The notes: generated by a model from the letters alone, not told the origin. A stretch of DNA of 64,000 bases from Sphingobium sp. AS12 (GCF_019097845.1 NZ_JAHRGM010000001.1:372001-436000); one strand, 5' to 3'. Shown: positions 50,120 to 59,867, counted from the first letter of the stretch. Numbers and translations: made by a program.

Positions 50120-50345
50120 GCCCAGCCCCTTGCCATGGACGGCGTGGCAAGGCCAGCGGCTTTGATGCTGCGCGCCGTGTCGGGACGGATCGTGCCGTTA
50201 CGGGATGTCCGTCCCGCGATGGGACTTGGCTAACACCCCGTTCACCCTCGCATCCCGCCTGCCGCGCCAAGGCGCTGAAATGGCACGGGGATTGAAGGTG
50301 GGAGCGAACCAACAGGTGTCGCCAAGAAGAATGACGGGGGTCGCA

Positions 50346-50555
50346 ATGCAGTTGCCATATCTTTCGGGCCGAAAAAGCTATGAGGATGCTGCTGAACTGA
50401 TGGCGCTGTTCGGCGACAATGCCGGATATGAAGCCGCCGCGCGCGCCGACCGCAGCCTGGACGTGGGCAATCATATCCATTTCTGCCACTGGCGGCAGAT
50501 CGAGCGGCTGATCGTGCTGCTGGCCTATGACCAGCCGCTAGGGACGATTCACTGA
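50346..50555 (+). CDS. Small soluble protein, unknown function
   Basis: A 69-residue protein starting at ATG 50346 (MQLPYLSGRKSYEDAAELMA). It is helical, with a histidine-rich segment DVGNHIHFCHWRQIERLIVL that could bind metal. ATG 50331 would add five residues and longer in-frame starts exist, but they are composed of repeat-like GC sequence. It is convergent with argC. The family is not recognised. Confidence 0.6.
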   Translation: MQLPYLSGRKSYEDAAELMALFGDNAGYEAAARADRSLDVGNHIHFCHWRQIERLIVLLAYDQPLGTIH

Positions 50556-50565
50556 GGGTGCGGCG

Positions 50566-51510
50566 TTAAAACCGAAGTCCCGCCGTCTCCGGCAGTCCAG
50601 CCAAAATATTGAGATTCTGCACCGCCGCGCCAGCCGCGCCCTTGCCCAGATTGTCGAGCGCAGCGACCAGCCGCGCCTGACCGCTCATAGCATTGCCGAA
50701 CACGTATAGTTGCAGCCGGTCGGTCGCGCCGACCTGCTCCAGCTCGATTACGCCCATGGCATCGCTGTCGGCCAATGGCGCGACGCTGACGATCGGCGAA
50801 CCGGCATAAGCCGACGCCAAAGCGGCATGAACGTCACCCAGCGCAGGCGCACCGGGCATTGCGCGCAATTGCAGCGGCACTTCGACCAGCATCCCGCGAT
50901 AGGCGTTGGCGACGGCAGGCGCGAACAGAGGCGCATGGGTCAGACCCGAATAGCGGGTCATTTCCGGCACATGCTTGTGCGCCAGACCGAGGCCGTAGGC
51001 GCGAAATGCGGTCGGTGCGCCGTTTGCGCCTTCATATTCCGCGATCATCGCCTTGCCGCCGCCGGAATAGCCCGACGCGCCAGACACGGTAACCGGCCAG
51101 TCCGCAGGCACAAGTCCCGCGAGCGTCAGAGGCCGCACCAGCGCCAGAAAGCCGGTAGGCCAGCAGCCCGGATTGGCGACGAAGCGGCTGGCCGCCAGCG
51201 TCTCGCGATGCCCCGGCTCCAGTTCGGGAAAGCCATAGGTCCAGCCATCCGCCACCCGGTGCGCAGTCGATGCGTCGATCACGCAGGTGCGGTCATTGTC
51301 GATCAGCGCGACGGCTTCGCGCGCCGCATCGTCGGGCAGGCACAGGATCACGACGTCCGCCGCGTTCAGCGCATCGCGGCGCGCGCCTGCATCCTTGCGA
51401 TCCTTCTCATCGAGCCGGATCAGCGAGAGTTCAGGACGCCCCGCCAGCCGGTCGGCGATTTCGATGCCGGTGGTGCCATGGCCGCCGTCGATGAAAACCT
51501 GTGTTGTCAT
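50566..51510 (-). CDS. argC: N-acetyl-gamma-glutamyl-phosphate reductase (short type)
   Basis: A 314-residue NADPH-dependent enzyme of arginine synthesis. FIDGGHGTTGIEIADRLAGR is the cofactor loop; the catalytic Cys is in VANPGCWPTGFLAL (about residue 117), with VSGASGYSGGGKAMIAEY and the active His in GLAHKHVPEMTRYSG. The length matches the type-2 ArgC used by alphaproteobacteria. It starts inside the stop of the NlpC/P60 gene (ATGA), so it is translationally coupled to a peptidase, an unusual partner. Confidence 0.94.
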   Translation of the reverse strand: MTTQVFIDGGHGTTGIEIADRLAGRPELSLIRLDEKDRKDAGARRDALNAADVVILCLPDDAAREAVALIDNDRTCVIDASTAHRVADGWTYGFPELEPGHRETLAASRFVANPGCWPTGFLALVRPLTLAGLVPADWPVTVSGASGYSGGGKAMIAEYEGANGAPTAFRAYGLGLAHKHVPEMTRYSGLTHAPLFAPAVANAYRGMLVEVPLQLRAMPGAPALGDVHAALASAYAGSPIVSVAPLADSDAMGVIELEQVGATDRLQLYVFGNAMSGQARLVAALDNLGKGAAGAAVQNLNILAGLPETAGLRF

Positions 51511-52415
51511 GCGCCGATCCTCCGCCGCGCGATGATGGGTTGGGCATGGTCGCCGGCCAACCGCGCAACCACATCGGCCAGCGGTTCGGCGACGACCGCC
51601 ATCCAGTGCGCATTGGCGTGGAGCAGCGTCTTGCCGTCGATCATGATGCCGACATGGCGGGGGAAAAAGAGAATATCCCCACGCCGCAACACCGCGTCGC
51701 TGTCGATCGGATTGCCGATCCCTTCGCATTGCAGGTCGGTGTCGCGCGGCACGGACAGGCCGCATTGGCCCAGCGCCACCTGCACCAGTCCCGAACAGTC
51801 GATGCCGCGATGCCCGCGCCCGCCCCAGACATAGGGCTGGCCCAGATAACGCTCCGCCACCGCGACCCAGTCCGCGGCAGGGGCGTCGAGCGGGGCGGCG
51901 TGGCGCGCATGGATGAAGCCTTCGGCGCAGGCGATGAAGCCATCCTCCGCCTCGCCCGAAAACAGCGCGCCGCCCGGCCAATAGTCGGCGATCGGCGCCT
52001 TGATGTCCGGTGCGCGGAATAGCGGGGCGGTTTTGGCAATGATCCGGTGACTGACAGGTTCCAGCACGTCGAGCGCTTCGCGCCTTATATAGCCGACATA
52101 GCCGTCATGCCCGCAAAAGCCCCAGGCCCAGTCGGTCATCACGTCCAGCGCATGGAATGTCTCGCCGCGCAACAATTCGCTGACCCCTTCGCCGCTCGCC
52201 GATGGCGCGCTCAGGATCGGCGTGCCGGGCGCAACGCAGGTGAGGGCGACGGCGCGGGCATAATGGGCGGAAAACAATGTGCCAGCCAAGGCCAGGTCGG
52301 CCAAGTCGCCACGCGCCGCGTGGATACGGCGATCGAGCGCGACGGAACGCCCGTCCAGCTTGAAGCGGGTTCTTTCAGGCGGTCCGTTCCGCGCGGGGCT
52401 GTTCATACCTGTCAT
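51507..52415 (-). CDS. NlpC/P60 peptidase with N-terminal SH3-type domains
   Basis: A 302-residue C40-family peptidase. Two SH3-like domains cover about residues 30-170 (ILSAPSASGEGVSELLRGET, WAWGFCGHDGYVGYIRREAL). The peptidase domain has the catalytic Cys in RGHRGIDCSGLVQVALGQCG (about 206) and His in HVGIMIDGKTLLHA (about 255). Such enzymes cut D-Glu-diaminopimelate bonds in wall peptides; no signal peptide is visible, so it may recycle muropeptides in the cytoplasm. Start ATG 52415 has GCAGGA upstream and overlaps the marR end by 41 bases. Confidence 0.9.
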   Translation of the reverse strand: MTGMNSPARNGPPERTRFKLDGRSVALDRRIHAARGDLADLALAGTLFSAHYARAVALTCVAPGTPILSAPSASGEGVSELLRGETFHALDVMTDWAWGFCGHDGYVGYIRREALDVLEPVSHRIIAKTAPLFRAPDIKAPIADYWPGGALFSGEAEDGFIACAEGFIHARHAAPLDAPAADWVAVAERYLGQPYVWGGRGHRGIDCSGLVQVALGQCGLSVPRDTDLQCEGIGNPIDSDAVLRRGDILFFPRHVGIMIDGKTLLHANAHWMAVVAEPLADVVARLAGDHAQPIIARRRIGA

Positions 52416-52782
52416 CGCGCGCGGTTCCTGCGATGAAAAGGTGAAAGGCGTCAAGAAATTCCGCCCCTTTGGGGGTCCGGGTGATGAAAATATTGCGCCG
52501 GTCGCTCACATCGCGCTCACGGCGGAGGTAGCCGAGCGCCGATAATTTGTTCAGGGCGCGGGTTATGACTGGCTTGGACACATGCAGCGCTTCGGCAAGG
52601 CCGCGCACCGTATGCGGCCCGTCGCCAATATAGACGGTCATCATCAATGCCATCTGGCGGTTGGTGAGGTCAGGTTTGCCCGACCGGACATAATCGACGA
52701 GGGTGCGCATCCAGTGGGTGAGCGGCAATATGCCGGGCCGGTCGATTGCGGGCGAAAGATCGGTGGCGGGATGAGCGTTCAT
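52375..52782 (-). CDS. MarR-family transcriptional regulator
   Basis: A 135-residue winged-helix regulator. LTNRQMALMMTVYIGDGPHT leads into the recognition part VRGLAEALHVSKPVITRALN, KLSALGYLRRERDVSDRRNI is the wing (D-x-R-D/S-R) and the dimer helices flank it. It precedes and overlaps the NlpC/P60 gene and so probably controls its own operon, including argC. The ligand is unknown. It lies 61 bases after the M17 peptidase gene on the same strand. Confidence 0.92.
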   Translation of the reverse strand: MNAHPATDLSPAIDRPGILPLTHWMRTLVDYVRSGKPDLTNRQMALMMTVYIGDGPHTVRGLAEALHVSKPVITRALNKLSALGYLRRERDVSDRRNIFITRTPKGAEFLDAFHLFIAGTARDDRYEQPRAERTA

Positions 52783-52843
52783 GTGGGCTTAACGCATGAT
52801 GCACAATCCGGTTGCGTAACGGACGCGCACAATCGTCACATGC

Positions 52844-54238
52844 TCAATCGCGCCCGTAACGCTGCTGCAACAGGCGGAAAACCGCACGCAATCCAAGGGC
52901 TTCGCCGCCCTTGGCGCGACCCGGCTTTGCCGCCGGGCGCCAGGCGAACGTATCCAGATGCAGCCAGGCCACATCGTCCGGCACGAAGCGCTTGAGGAAC
53001 AGGGCGGCGGTGATCGCTCCTGCAAAGCCGCCTTCGCCCGCATTGTTGATGTCGGCAATGTCGGATTTGAGCATATCGGCATAGCCGTCCCACAAGGGCA
53101 GCCGCCAGGTCGGATCGTCCACTTGACCCCCCGCCGCCGCCATCTCCGCCGCAAGTTGTTCGTCATTGGCGAACAGCGCAGGCAGGTCCGGTCCCACAGC
53201 GACCCGCGCCGCGCCGGTCAGCGTCGCATAGTCGATGATCAGCTCCGGCTTTTCCTCCCCCGCGCGGGTCAGCGCATCACCCAGCACCAGCCGCCCTTCG
53301 GCATCGGTATTGCCAATCTCTACCGTCAGCCCCTTGCGCGTTTGCAATATGTCGCCGGGTCGGAAGGCATTGCCGCTGATCGCATTTTCCGCCGCCGGGA
53401 TCAGCAGGTGCAACCGCACCGGCAGCCGCGCGCCCATGATCAGCTGGGCCAGCGCCAGCGCATGGGCCGCGCCGCCCATATCCTTCTTCATCAGCCGCAT
53501 CCCTGACGAGGGCTTGATGTCGAGGCCACCGCTGTCGAAGCAGATACCCTTGCCGACGATCGCGATGCGCGGCGCTGCGGGATCACCCCAAGTCAGTTCA
53601 ATGAGGCGCGGGGCGAAGCTCTTGTCCGCCGCCTTGCCCACCGCGTGGATCATCGGATAGCCCTGCTCCAGCGCATCGCCGCGCGTCGTGGTGACGCTGG
53701 CTCCGAACGCCTTGCCGATTTGCGCCACCGCCGCTTCCAGATCGGCCGGTCCCATGTCGGCGGCGGGCGTATTGACGAGGTCGCGCACCAGCGCGATTGC
53801 CTGCGCCAGTTGCACCGTCGCCTCGATCCGCGCGACATCGCTGGTCAACAGCACGCGCGGCCCGACGGCGCCATCCTCCTTGCGATAACGATCGAACCGG
53901 TAATGCGCCGTCAGCCAGCCCAGGGCCGCTGCATCGGGTGATCCTTCCGCCAGCCGGTATGTGCCTTCGGGCAGCGTTTCGGCCAGCTTCGCCAGGCACC
54001 AGGGACCTGGCGCGGCCTTGCTGGCGATACCGGCGACCACCCACCAGTCGCCCGCTGCCTCGCCCGGCACGATCGCCTGTTCGCCCGGCTTCCCCTGAAA
54101 TTTCTGCGCCGCCACGATCGTGCGGACCCGCTCCGGCTGGGTCGCCAGCCAATCGTCATAGCCTATCGCCTCAGTGAGGTGGATCGAACGGGCAGGTTGC
54201 TTGTTGTCGGCTTTGAGCAAGGCTGCATAATCGGTCAT
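52844..54238 (-). CDS. M17 leucyl aminopeptidase family protein
   Basis: A 464-residue cytosolic di-zinc aminopeptidase. The active-site segments are KGICFDSGGLDIKPSSGMRL (Lys and Asp ligands, about residue 235), MKKDMGGAAHALALA and the signature NTDAEGRLVLGDAL (about 310, Asp and Glu ligands, catalytic Arg). It begins at ATG 54238 (MTDYAALLKADNKQPARS). It is of the slightly shorter bacterial branch without the typical PepA DNA-binding N-terminus. It releases N-terminal residues from peptides. Confidence 0.93.
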   Translation of the reverse strand: MTDYAALLKADNKQPARSIHLTEAIGYDDWLATQPERVRTIVAAQKFQGKPGEQAIVPGEAAGDWWVVAGIASKAAPGPWCLAKLAETLPEGTYRLAEGSPDAAALGWLTAHYRFDRYRKEDGAVGPRVLLTSDVARIEATVQLAQAIALVRDLVNTPAADMGPADLEAAVAQIGKAFGASVTTTRGDALEQGYPMIHAVGKAADKSFAPRLIELTWGDPAAPRIAIVGKGICFDSGGLDIKPSSGMRLMKKDMGGAAHALALAQLIMGARLPVRLHLLIPAAENAISGNAFRPGDILQTRKGLTVEIGNTDAEGRLVLGDALTRAGEEKPELIIDYATLTGAARVAVGPDLPALFANDEQLAAEMAAAGGQVDDPTWRLPLWDGYADMLKSDIADINNAGEGGFAGAITAALFLKRFVPDDVAWLHLDTFAWRPAAKPGRAKGGEALGLRAVFRLLQQRYGRD

Positions 54239-54382
54239 GGGATGGGTGTAGGAGAAAGGCGCAACTGATGGAAAGCGGGAAATTTCATCGCCTGCACCGC
54301 ACAAGTCGCCCTTTCCCCATTTGCGTCCAGCGCCGGTGAGGCCTAGCTTCGTCCCCATCACAAAATGCGAAGGAGAGAGACG

Positions 54383-54583
54383 ATGATTCATTCCGATGAC
54401 CGCGGCCTCCAGGCCGCCCGCGCCCGCGCCTATGTGCTGGCGGAGAGCGGCCATTTTGAAAATGGCCATGCCGTCGAACAGGCGCTGATCGCCGAAGGAT
54501 GGCCCAATGCGGGCCAAGCGCTGCAAAGCGACTATGCGCGCAAGGCGATCGGCGAACGCTGCCGCGCTGCACGGGCGCACTGA
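54383..54583 (+). CDS. Small helical protein, unknown function
   Basis: A 66-residue protein from ATG 54383 with a strong ribosome site (AAGGAGAGA). Its sequence, ARARAYVLAESGHFENGHAV and ALIAEGWPNAGQALQSDYAR, is compactly helical and looks conserved. Its stop overlaps the next start (TGATG), so it is coupled to a lipoprotein gene. No family name is known to me. Confidence 0.65.
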   Translation: MIHSDDRGLQAARARAYVLAESGHFENGHAVEQALIAEGWPNAGQALQSDYARKAIGERCRAARAH

Positions 54584-55422
54584 TGCGTCACAGGGAGCTG
54601 GCCCGGTCGGCGGGGCTGTTGGGTATCGCCGCGATGCTGCTGGTTGCTTGCACCCCCTCGCAAGAGGAGGTGAACGGCAACGCGGCGGCCAATGTCGCGG
54701 CGTCCCGCTTTGCCGACAAGATGGCGGGTACACCGCCACCAGCTCCCCCCGCCAAACCTTTCGCACAGACGGACAAGAGCGCACTGCTGGAATTCGCCTA
54801 TGCCTATCCTGCGCAGGCCGCCGCCATCCCCGCGCTGGTGGAGAAGTTTGGCAAGCAATTGGCAACCTCCAGGGCCGATGCGCTGAAAATGGCGAAGGAC
54901 GACAGCGCTGCGTCGATGCAATCAGGCTTCCCCTTCCACGCCCATAGTCTGGAAACCGAATGGAGCGTGTCCGCCAATACCCCGCGCTTCCTGGCGCTTC
55001 AGTCGCAAACCTATGTCTTTACCGGCGGCGCGCACGGCATGACCGGCTATGATAGCTTGCTATGGGATAAGGCCCGCAGTCGCGAAACCAGCGTCAAGGC
55101 GGTGATGACCAGCCCCGCCGCCTTCGCCGCCGCCATCCGCGACCGCTTCTGCGCCGAACTGGACAAGCAACGCGCCGAAAAACGCGGTGCGCCGGTTGTC
55201 CGGGGTGACGATGAATTTACCCAGTGCATCGACCCTATGGAACAGGTGCTGGTGCTGACGTCGAAGGACGGCAAGCTGATCGACGGCGTGACCGTCGTGG
55301 TCGGCCCTTACAGCGCTGGTCCCTATGCGGAAGGGACGTACGAGGTCGCGCTGCCGATCGATGCGGCGATGCGCAAGGCGATCAAAACCGAATATCAGGA
55401 CGGGTTTGTGGCGGTAAATTAG
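54583..55422 (+). CDS. Lipoprotein with DUF4163/DUF3298 (RsiV-like) domains
   Basis: A 279-residue protein with a lipobox (LLVACTPS, Cys about residue 24) and a Pro/Ala-rich linker. The domain part begins ALLEFAYAYPAQAAAIPALV; TPRFLALQSQTYVFTGGAHG and MTGYDSLLWD are the hallmark segments of RsiV/DUF3298 proteins (S-x-x-x-x-x-Y-x-x-x-GGAHG). A C-terminal beta part (GVTVVVGPYSAGPYAEGTYE) follows. In RsiV relatives this fold binds lysozyme-like proteins; here the ligand is unknown. Outer-membrane or periplasmic. Confidence 0.85.
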   Translation: MRHRELARSAGLLGIAAMLLVACTPSQEEVNGNAAANVAASRFADKMAGTPPPAPPAKPFAQTDKSALLEFAYAYPAQAAAIPALVEKFGKQLATSRADALKMAKDDSAASMQSGFPFHAHSLETEWSVSANTPRFLALQSQTYVFTGGAHGMTGYDSLLWDKARSRETSVKAVMTSPAAFAAAIRDRFCAELDKQRAEKRGAPVVRGDDEFTQCIDPMEQVLVLTSKDGKLIDGVTVVVGPYSAGPYAEGTYEVALPIDAAMRKAIKTEYQDGFVAVN

Positions 55423-55425
55423 CGT

Positions 55426-55513
55426 CCGTCATCCCAGCGAATGCTGGGATCCCGCTTTTCTTGATCCACTCGAAACAGAAGAAGGGAGATCCCGGCTTTC
55501 GCCGGGATGACGG
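55426..55513. repeat. Palindromic repeat, CCGTCATCCC type
   Basis: CCGTCATCCCAGCGAATGCT at the left and CTTTCGCCGGGATGACGG at the right; each end is itself a hairpin (ATCCCAGC-GAAT-GCTGGGAT and ATCCCGGC-TTTC-GCCGGGAT). It lies between convergent genes, where it may also stop transcription. Confidence 0.88.
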
Positions 55514-55524
55514 AGCGTGTGCCC

Positions 55525-56892
55525 CTAAACCGGCACCCCGTACAGATCATGCTCGTCGGCATCCTCGATCATGACGTCGAACATGTCGCCGGCCTTGCGT
55601 CCTTCGCCGACATCGCGCAGAAACACATTGCCGTCGATTTCCGGCGCATCCGCCTGTGAGCGCGCGGTCGCGCCGATCGAGCCATCCTCCTCGTCCGGCT
55701 CGCCCACCTCATCGACGATCACCGGCAGCACGCGCCCGACCTTGGCCGCGAGCTTTGCGGCGCTGATCGCCGCGGTCTTTTCCATGATCCGCTGATAGCG
55801 TTCTTCCTTGACCTCTTCGGGCACCGCGCCGGGCAGGGCATTGGCCGCCGCGCCCTCGACCGGCTCGAAGCGGAATGCGCCGACGCGGTCGAGCTGCGCT
55901 TCGTCCAGCCAGTCGAGCAGATATTGGAAGTCCGCCTCCGTCTCGCCGGGGAAGCCGACGACGAAGGTCGAGCGGATCGTGATGTCGGGGCAGATACTGC
56001 GCCATTTATGGATGCGATCCAACACCTTGGCTTCATTGGCCGGGCGCTTCATCGCCTTCAGCACGCTAGGCGCGGCGTGCTGGAAGGGAATGTCGAGATA
56101 GGGCGTCAGCAGCCCGTCGGCCATCAGCGGGATGACCTGATCGACATGGGGGTAGGGATAGACATAGTGGAGCCGCACCCATGGCGCGCGCCCCTCCGCC
56201 GTGCGCAGCTGCCCCAGTTCGCGCGCCATGTCGGTCATATGCGCACGCACGTCACGGCCCTTCCACGACCGGCTTTCATGCCGCGTATCGACGCCATAGG
56301 CCGACGTATCCTGGCTGATGACCAGCAATTCCTTGGTGCCAGCCGCGACCAGCTTCTCCGCCTCGCGCAGCACCGCGTCAATCCGCCGCGACACCAGATC
56401 GCCCCGGATCGAGGGGATGATGCAGAAGGAACAGCGATGGTTGCACCCTTCGCTGATCTTCAAATAGCTGTAATGGCGCGGAGTCAGTTTCAGCCCGCCT
56501 TCGGGGACCAGATCGACAAAGGCGTTGGGGACCGGCGGCGATGCGTCATGCACCGCGTTGACGACCTGCTCATATTGATGCGCGCCGGTGACGGCCAGCA
56601 CTTGCGGGAATTTCGCGCGGATCAGCTCCGCCTCGTCACCCATGCAGCCGGTCACGATGACACGGCCATTTTCGGCCATCGCCTCGCCAATGGCCTCCAG
56701 CGATTCCTCCTTCGCCGAATCGAGAAAGCCGCAGGTATTGACCAGCACGACGTCGGCCCCGGCATAGTCGGGCGACATCTGATAGCCGTCGGAGCGCAGC
56801 TTGGTCAGGATGCGTTCGCTATCGACCAGGTTTTTCGGACAGCCGAGCGAAACCATGCCGATCTTCGGCGCGTCAGGAAATTTGGTTGCCAT
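55525..56892 (-). CDS. rimO: Ribosomal protein uS12 methylthiotransferase
   Basis: A 455-residue radical-SAM enzyme that methylthiolates an Asp of protein S12. The N-terminal cluster cysteines are in [27 protein letters not shown] and [10 protein letters not shown]; the radical-SAM triad is [18 protein letters not shown] (about residue 150). A C-terminal TRAM domain follows (ending [18 protein letters not shown]). Start ATG 56892 gives the usual N-terminus. It is the last gene of the leftward serS-surE block. Confidence 0.96.
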   Translation of the reverse strand: MATKFPDAPKIGMVSLGCPKNLVDSERILTKLRSDGYQMSPDYAGADVVLVNTCGFLDSAKEESLEAIGEAMAENGRVIVTGCMGDEAELIRAKFPQVLAVTGAHQYEQVVNAVHDASPPVPNAFVDLVPEGGLKLTPRHYSYLKISEGCNHRCSFCIIPSIRGDLVSRRIDAVLREAEKLVAAGTKELLVISQDTSAYGVDTRHESRSWKGRDVRAHMTDMARELGQLRTAEGRAPWVRLHYVYPYPHVDQVIPLMADGLLTPYLDIPFQHAAPSVLKAMKRPANEAKVLDRIHKWRSICPDITIRSTFVVGFPGETEADFQYLLDWLDEAQLDRVGAFRFEPVEGAAANALPGAVPEEVKEERYQRIMEKTAAISAAKLAAKVGRVLPVIVDEVGEPDEEDGSIGATARSQADAPEIDGNVFLRDVGEGRKAGDMFDVMIEDADEHDLYGVPV

Positions 56893-56954
56893 GATGGTCG
56901 CGCACATAGGGATTTTTGCGCGGAATGTCACGCCGCGCGATGGGGACGCGCCAT

Positions 56955-58010
56955 TCAGGCCGGTTCGCGGCTTGCTCCTGCCCCATCACCCTCGACAATC
57001 TCTATGATCAGGTCGCCGGTCTGGAGCTGCCGCGCGCCGTCCTCCCAGAACCCGATCGGGCGATCGTCGCGATAGATCCGCACGCCAAGCCCCGTGGTGA
57101 TCGCCGACAATGGCCCGCCAATCTCCTGCGGCTTGACGAACCGCTCGTTCAGCTTCACCCGCCCGCCCGACGCAGCCAGATCGGCCATATAATCGGCGAT
57201 ATGCTTGCCGCTGGTGCTGCCCGCCAGCAGCAGTCCGGCAAAGCTGACCGGGTTGATCACCGTGGTCGCGCCCGCCTGCCGCGCGGGCAACTCGTTATCC
57301 TCATTGCGCACCACGATGCTGATCGGCAGGCGCGGGGCCAGATGCCTGGCGGTCAGCGTGATCAGGATCGACGTATCGTCGCGCCCAGCCGACACGATCA
57401 TGCTGCGCGCGCGGTGGATCGCCACGTCCTTCAATGTCCGGTCGCGGGTCGAATCGCCGCACAAGATATTGCATCCCTGCGCCTCGGCCAGTTCCAGCGC
57501 CTGCTCGCTGCCGTCGATCACGACGATCTCGCGCGGGTCGGTGCCACGCGCCAGCAGTTCATGCACCGCTTCCTGCCCGCTGGTGCCGAACCCTGTGACG
57601 ATGATGTGATTGTGCAGATCGGCTTGTATGCGGGCCATGCGCCACCTGTAGAGGATGTTGCGGAGGAAAAGCGAATAGGCTGTGCCAAGAAAGATCAGCC
57701 ACACGAACAGCCGGATCGGCGTGACGAACAGCGATTCGAACAATCGCGCTTCGGGCGTGACAGGGACAATGTCGCCATAGCCCACGGTCGTCACCGTGAC
57801 TGTGGTGAAATAGAGCACATCGACAAAGCTGATATGATTGTCGAGATTGTCCTTCAGCCCATCGCGCCCGACCCAGTGGAGCAGCAGCACCAGCGCGATC
57901 AGCCCGAATACCAGCGCCACGCGCCAGCTCAAATCCACCCACATCGGCATGGACGATCGCCGCCGCAAAAAGCCTTCGGTCGATCGCGACGCCGCCCGGT
58001 CCACCCTCAT
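56955..58010 (-). CDS. Potassium channel with RCK (TrkA-N) domains
   Basis: A 351-residue protein. Two membrane segments (about residues 28-46 and 95-113) flank the pore loop with the K+ filter [14 protein letters not shown] (about 77). The cytosolic Rossmann-like RCK domain begins [20 protein letters not shown] (about 138) and has [22 protein letters not shown]-terminal TrkA-C-like part ends [14 protein letters not shown] Kch/MthK-type ligand-gated channel. Its start overlaps the stop of the NlpD-like gene (ATGA). Confidence 0.92.
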   Translation of the reverse strand: MRVDRAASRSTEGFLRRRSSMPMWVDLSWRVALVFGLIALVLLLHWVGRDGLKDNLDNHISFVDVLYFTTVTVTTVGYGDIVPVTPEARLFESLFVTPIRLFVWLIFLGTAYSLFLRNILYRWRMARIQADLHNHIIVTGFGTSGQEAVHELLARGTDPREIVVIDGSEQALELAEAQGCNILCGDSTRDRTLKDVAIHRARSMIVSAGRDDTSILITLTARHLAPRLPISIVVRNEDNELPARQAGATTVINPVSFAGLLLAGSTSGKHIADYMADLAASGGRVKLNERFVKPQEIGGPLSAITTGLGVRIYRDDRPIGFWEDGARQLQTGDLIIEIVEGDGAGASREPA

Positions 58011-59053
58011 GGCGCGGTCGGCAGCTGGGGAATGGGGTTCACCGGCACCCGGTCCTTGCGCAGTTCGAAATGCAGCTTGGGCTGGCTGGCATAGCCGGTG
58101 TCGCCAGTCAGGCCGACAATCTGCCCGCGCGTGATTTTCTGCCCGCGCACCACATCGACCCGGCTGGCATGGCCATAGGCGCTCACCCAGCCGCTGCCAT
58201 GGTTGATGAGGACCAGCCCGCCAAACACCGCCACCCGGTCGCCCGCATAGGCGACCACGCCGTCTGCCGTCGCGCGGATCGGCGTGCCAGCGGGGACAGC
58301 AATGTCGATGCCATTATTCTTCGCGCCGCTCTCGCCGGGGCCAAAGCGCGACAATAGCTTACCCTTGACCGGCCAGGCGAAACGGCCGGTGAAGCTGGCG
58401 GGCTGGGCGATCGGCACATTGCTCGGCAGCGGGCGCGGCTGGGACGAGGCGACGGCCACCGGCGCATTTTCCGCCGCTGCGGGCTGGCCGCCGGTCAGCA
58501 CATCGTCAATGTCGATGCGGAAGGCGGCGGCGCGCTGCTCCAGGTCCGGCGCGGCCACTGGCGCATCACCCGGCAATAATAGCCGCTGGCCCCGCCGCAG
58601 CATGAAGGGTTCGCTCAACCCGTTGGCCGTCACGATCCGGCTCCACGCCACGCCATAGGCGGACGCGATCGCAATCCCCGTCTCCCCCTCCGCCACCAGA
58701 TGATAGCGGCCGCCGGGGATGGTCAGCTTCTGACCCACGCGAATGGCGAAGGGCGGCGTCAGCCCGTTGGCGCGCGCAATCGCTTCCGATCCCGCGCCGC
58801 TGCGATTGCCGATGCCGCGCAGCGTGTCGCCGGGCTGGACGATATAGGTGGATGTCGCCACGGTCTGCGCATTGGCGACCACCTGCTGCGCGGTCCACAC
58901 CGGCTCCGCCTCGACCAGTTCGACGGCGGACGCATCGGCATCCAGCCGGGGCGGGGGCGTCTCGCCCCGTGCGGGCGCCGCCTCATTGGGGATGCAGCCA
59001 GCCAGCAACATCGGGGCAAGCAGCAGGGCAGCATGAAAGAGCGATCGTTGCAT
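58007..59053 (-). CDS. NlpD-like LysM/LytM lipoprotein with degenerate active site
   Basis: A 348-residue outer-membrane lipoprotein (lipobox MLLAGC, about residue 19). Two LysM modules bind peptidoglycan: STYIVQPGDTLRGIGNRSGA (about 75) and RYHLVAEGETGIAIASAYGV (about 120). The C-terminal M23/LytM domain (about 225-340) has YGHASRVDV and LHFELRKD, but the first zinc ligand position reads KNNGIDIAVP with Asn in place of His. Loss of that His is typical of NlpD/EnvC amidase activators, so it probably activates a cell-separation amidase. surE lies upstream, as in many proteobacteria. Confidence 0.9.
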   Translation of the reverse strand: MQRSLFHAALLLAPMLLAGCIPNEAAPARGETPPPRLDADASAVELVEAEPVWTAQQVVANAQTVATSTYIVQPGDTLRGIGNRSGAGSEAIARANGLTPPFAIRVGQKLTIPGGRYHLVAEGETGIAIASAYGVAWSRIVTANGLSEPFMLRRGQRLLLPGDAPVAAPDLEQRAAAFRIDIDDVLTGGQPAAAENAPVAVASSQPRPLPSNVPIAQPASFTGRFAWPVKGKLLSRFGPGESGAKNNGIDIAVPAGTPIRATADGVVAYAGDRVAVFGGLVLINHGSGWVSAYGHASRVDVVRGQKITRGQIVGLTGDTGYASQPKLHFELRKDRVPVNPIPQLPTAP

Positions 59054-59098
59054 CGCCGCCTGTCTATCGCATCGCGCCGCGCTTGCCACCCCCTGCCT

Positions 59099-59863
59099 TT
59101 ATTGCCCGAACGCCGCCGCCGTTGCCGCCATCGCGCTGTCCTGCGTCAGGTCATAATGAAGCGGCGTCACCGTGACATAGTCCTGCGCGATCGCCGCCAG
59201 ATCGCTCCCCTCCGGCACCGCGTCGCTGCTGCCCAGGCTGAACCAATAATAGCGATAGCCGCGCGGGTCGGTGCCCTCGACGATTTTCGTGCGATCGACA
59301 TCATGAAATCCCTGCCGCACGACGCGGATGCCCTTGACCGCATCGGGTTCGATCGCCGGAAAGTTCACGTTGAACAGCATCCGGCGCGATGGCGGCATGG
59401 CGATCAGCGGCGCGATCGCCTTCGCGCCCCATGCCTGCGCGGCGGCGAATGGCACCGCGTCGCCCATCCCTTCGCGCGCATAGACCTGGCTCAGCGCGAT
59501 CGACCTGATCCCCGAAATCGCCCCCTCCATCGCCGCTGCGACGGTGCCGGAATAGGTCACATCCTCGGCCAGATTCGCCCCGCGATTCACCCCGGACAGG
59601 ATCAGGTCGGGCCGCGCATCCTTCATCAAATGCCCGACCGCCATCATCACCGCATCGGTCGGCGTGCCGGTGACGCTATAATGCTGTTCGCCATGTTTGC
59701 GGATACGCAACGGCCGGGTCAGCGTCAGGCTATGCCCAGCCCCCGACTGCTCCTCGCTCGGCGCGACTATCCAGATATCGTCGGAAAATTGCCGGGCGAT
59801 GGCCTCCAGCACTTTGAGGCCGGGGGCGTGAACGCCATCGTCGTTGGTGAGCAGGATACGCAA
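59099..59863 (-). CDS. surE: 5'/3'-nucleotidase SurE, TTG start
   Basis: A 254-residue nucleoside-monophosphate phosphatase. RILLTNDDGVHAPGL has the metal-binding Asp pair at the N-terminus; APSEEQSGAGHSLTLTRPL, VTGTPTDAVMMAVGHLM and LILSGVNRGANLAEDVTYSG complete the active site. The family starts immediately before RILLTNDDG, and the only start there is TTG at 59863-59861, four bases after the stop of the inserted DUF2513 gene. A longer frame from another TTG (59890) would overlap that gene. An ATG start has probably been lost. Confidence 0.94.
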   Translation of the reverse strand: MRILLTNDDGVHAPGLKVLEAIARQFSDDIWIVAPSEEQSGAGHSLTLTRPLRIRKHGEQHYSVTGTPTDAVMMAVGHLMKDARPDLILSGVNRGANLAEDVTYSGTVAAAMEGAISGIRSIALSQVYAREGMGDAVPFAAAQAWGAKAIAPLIAMPPSRRMLFNVNFPAIEPDAVKGIRVVRQGFHDVDRTKIVEGTDPRGYRYYWFSLGSSDAVPEGSDLAAIAQDYVTVTPLHYDLTQDSAMAATAAAFGQ

Positions 59864-59867
59864 TAGC

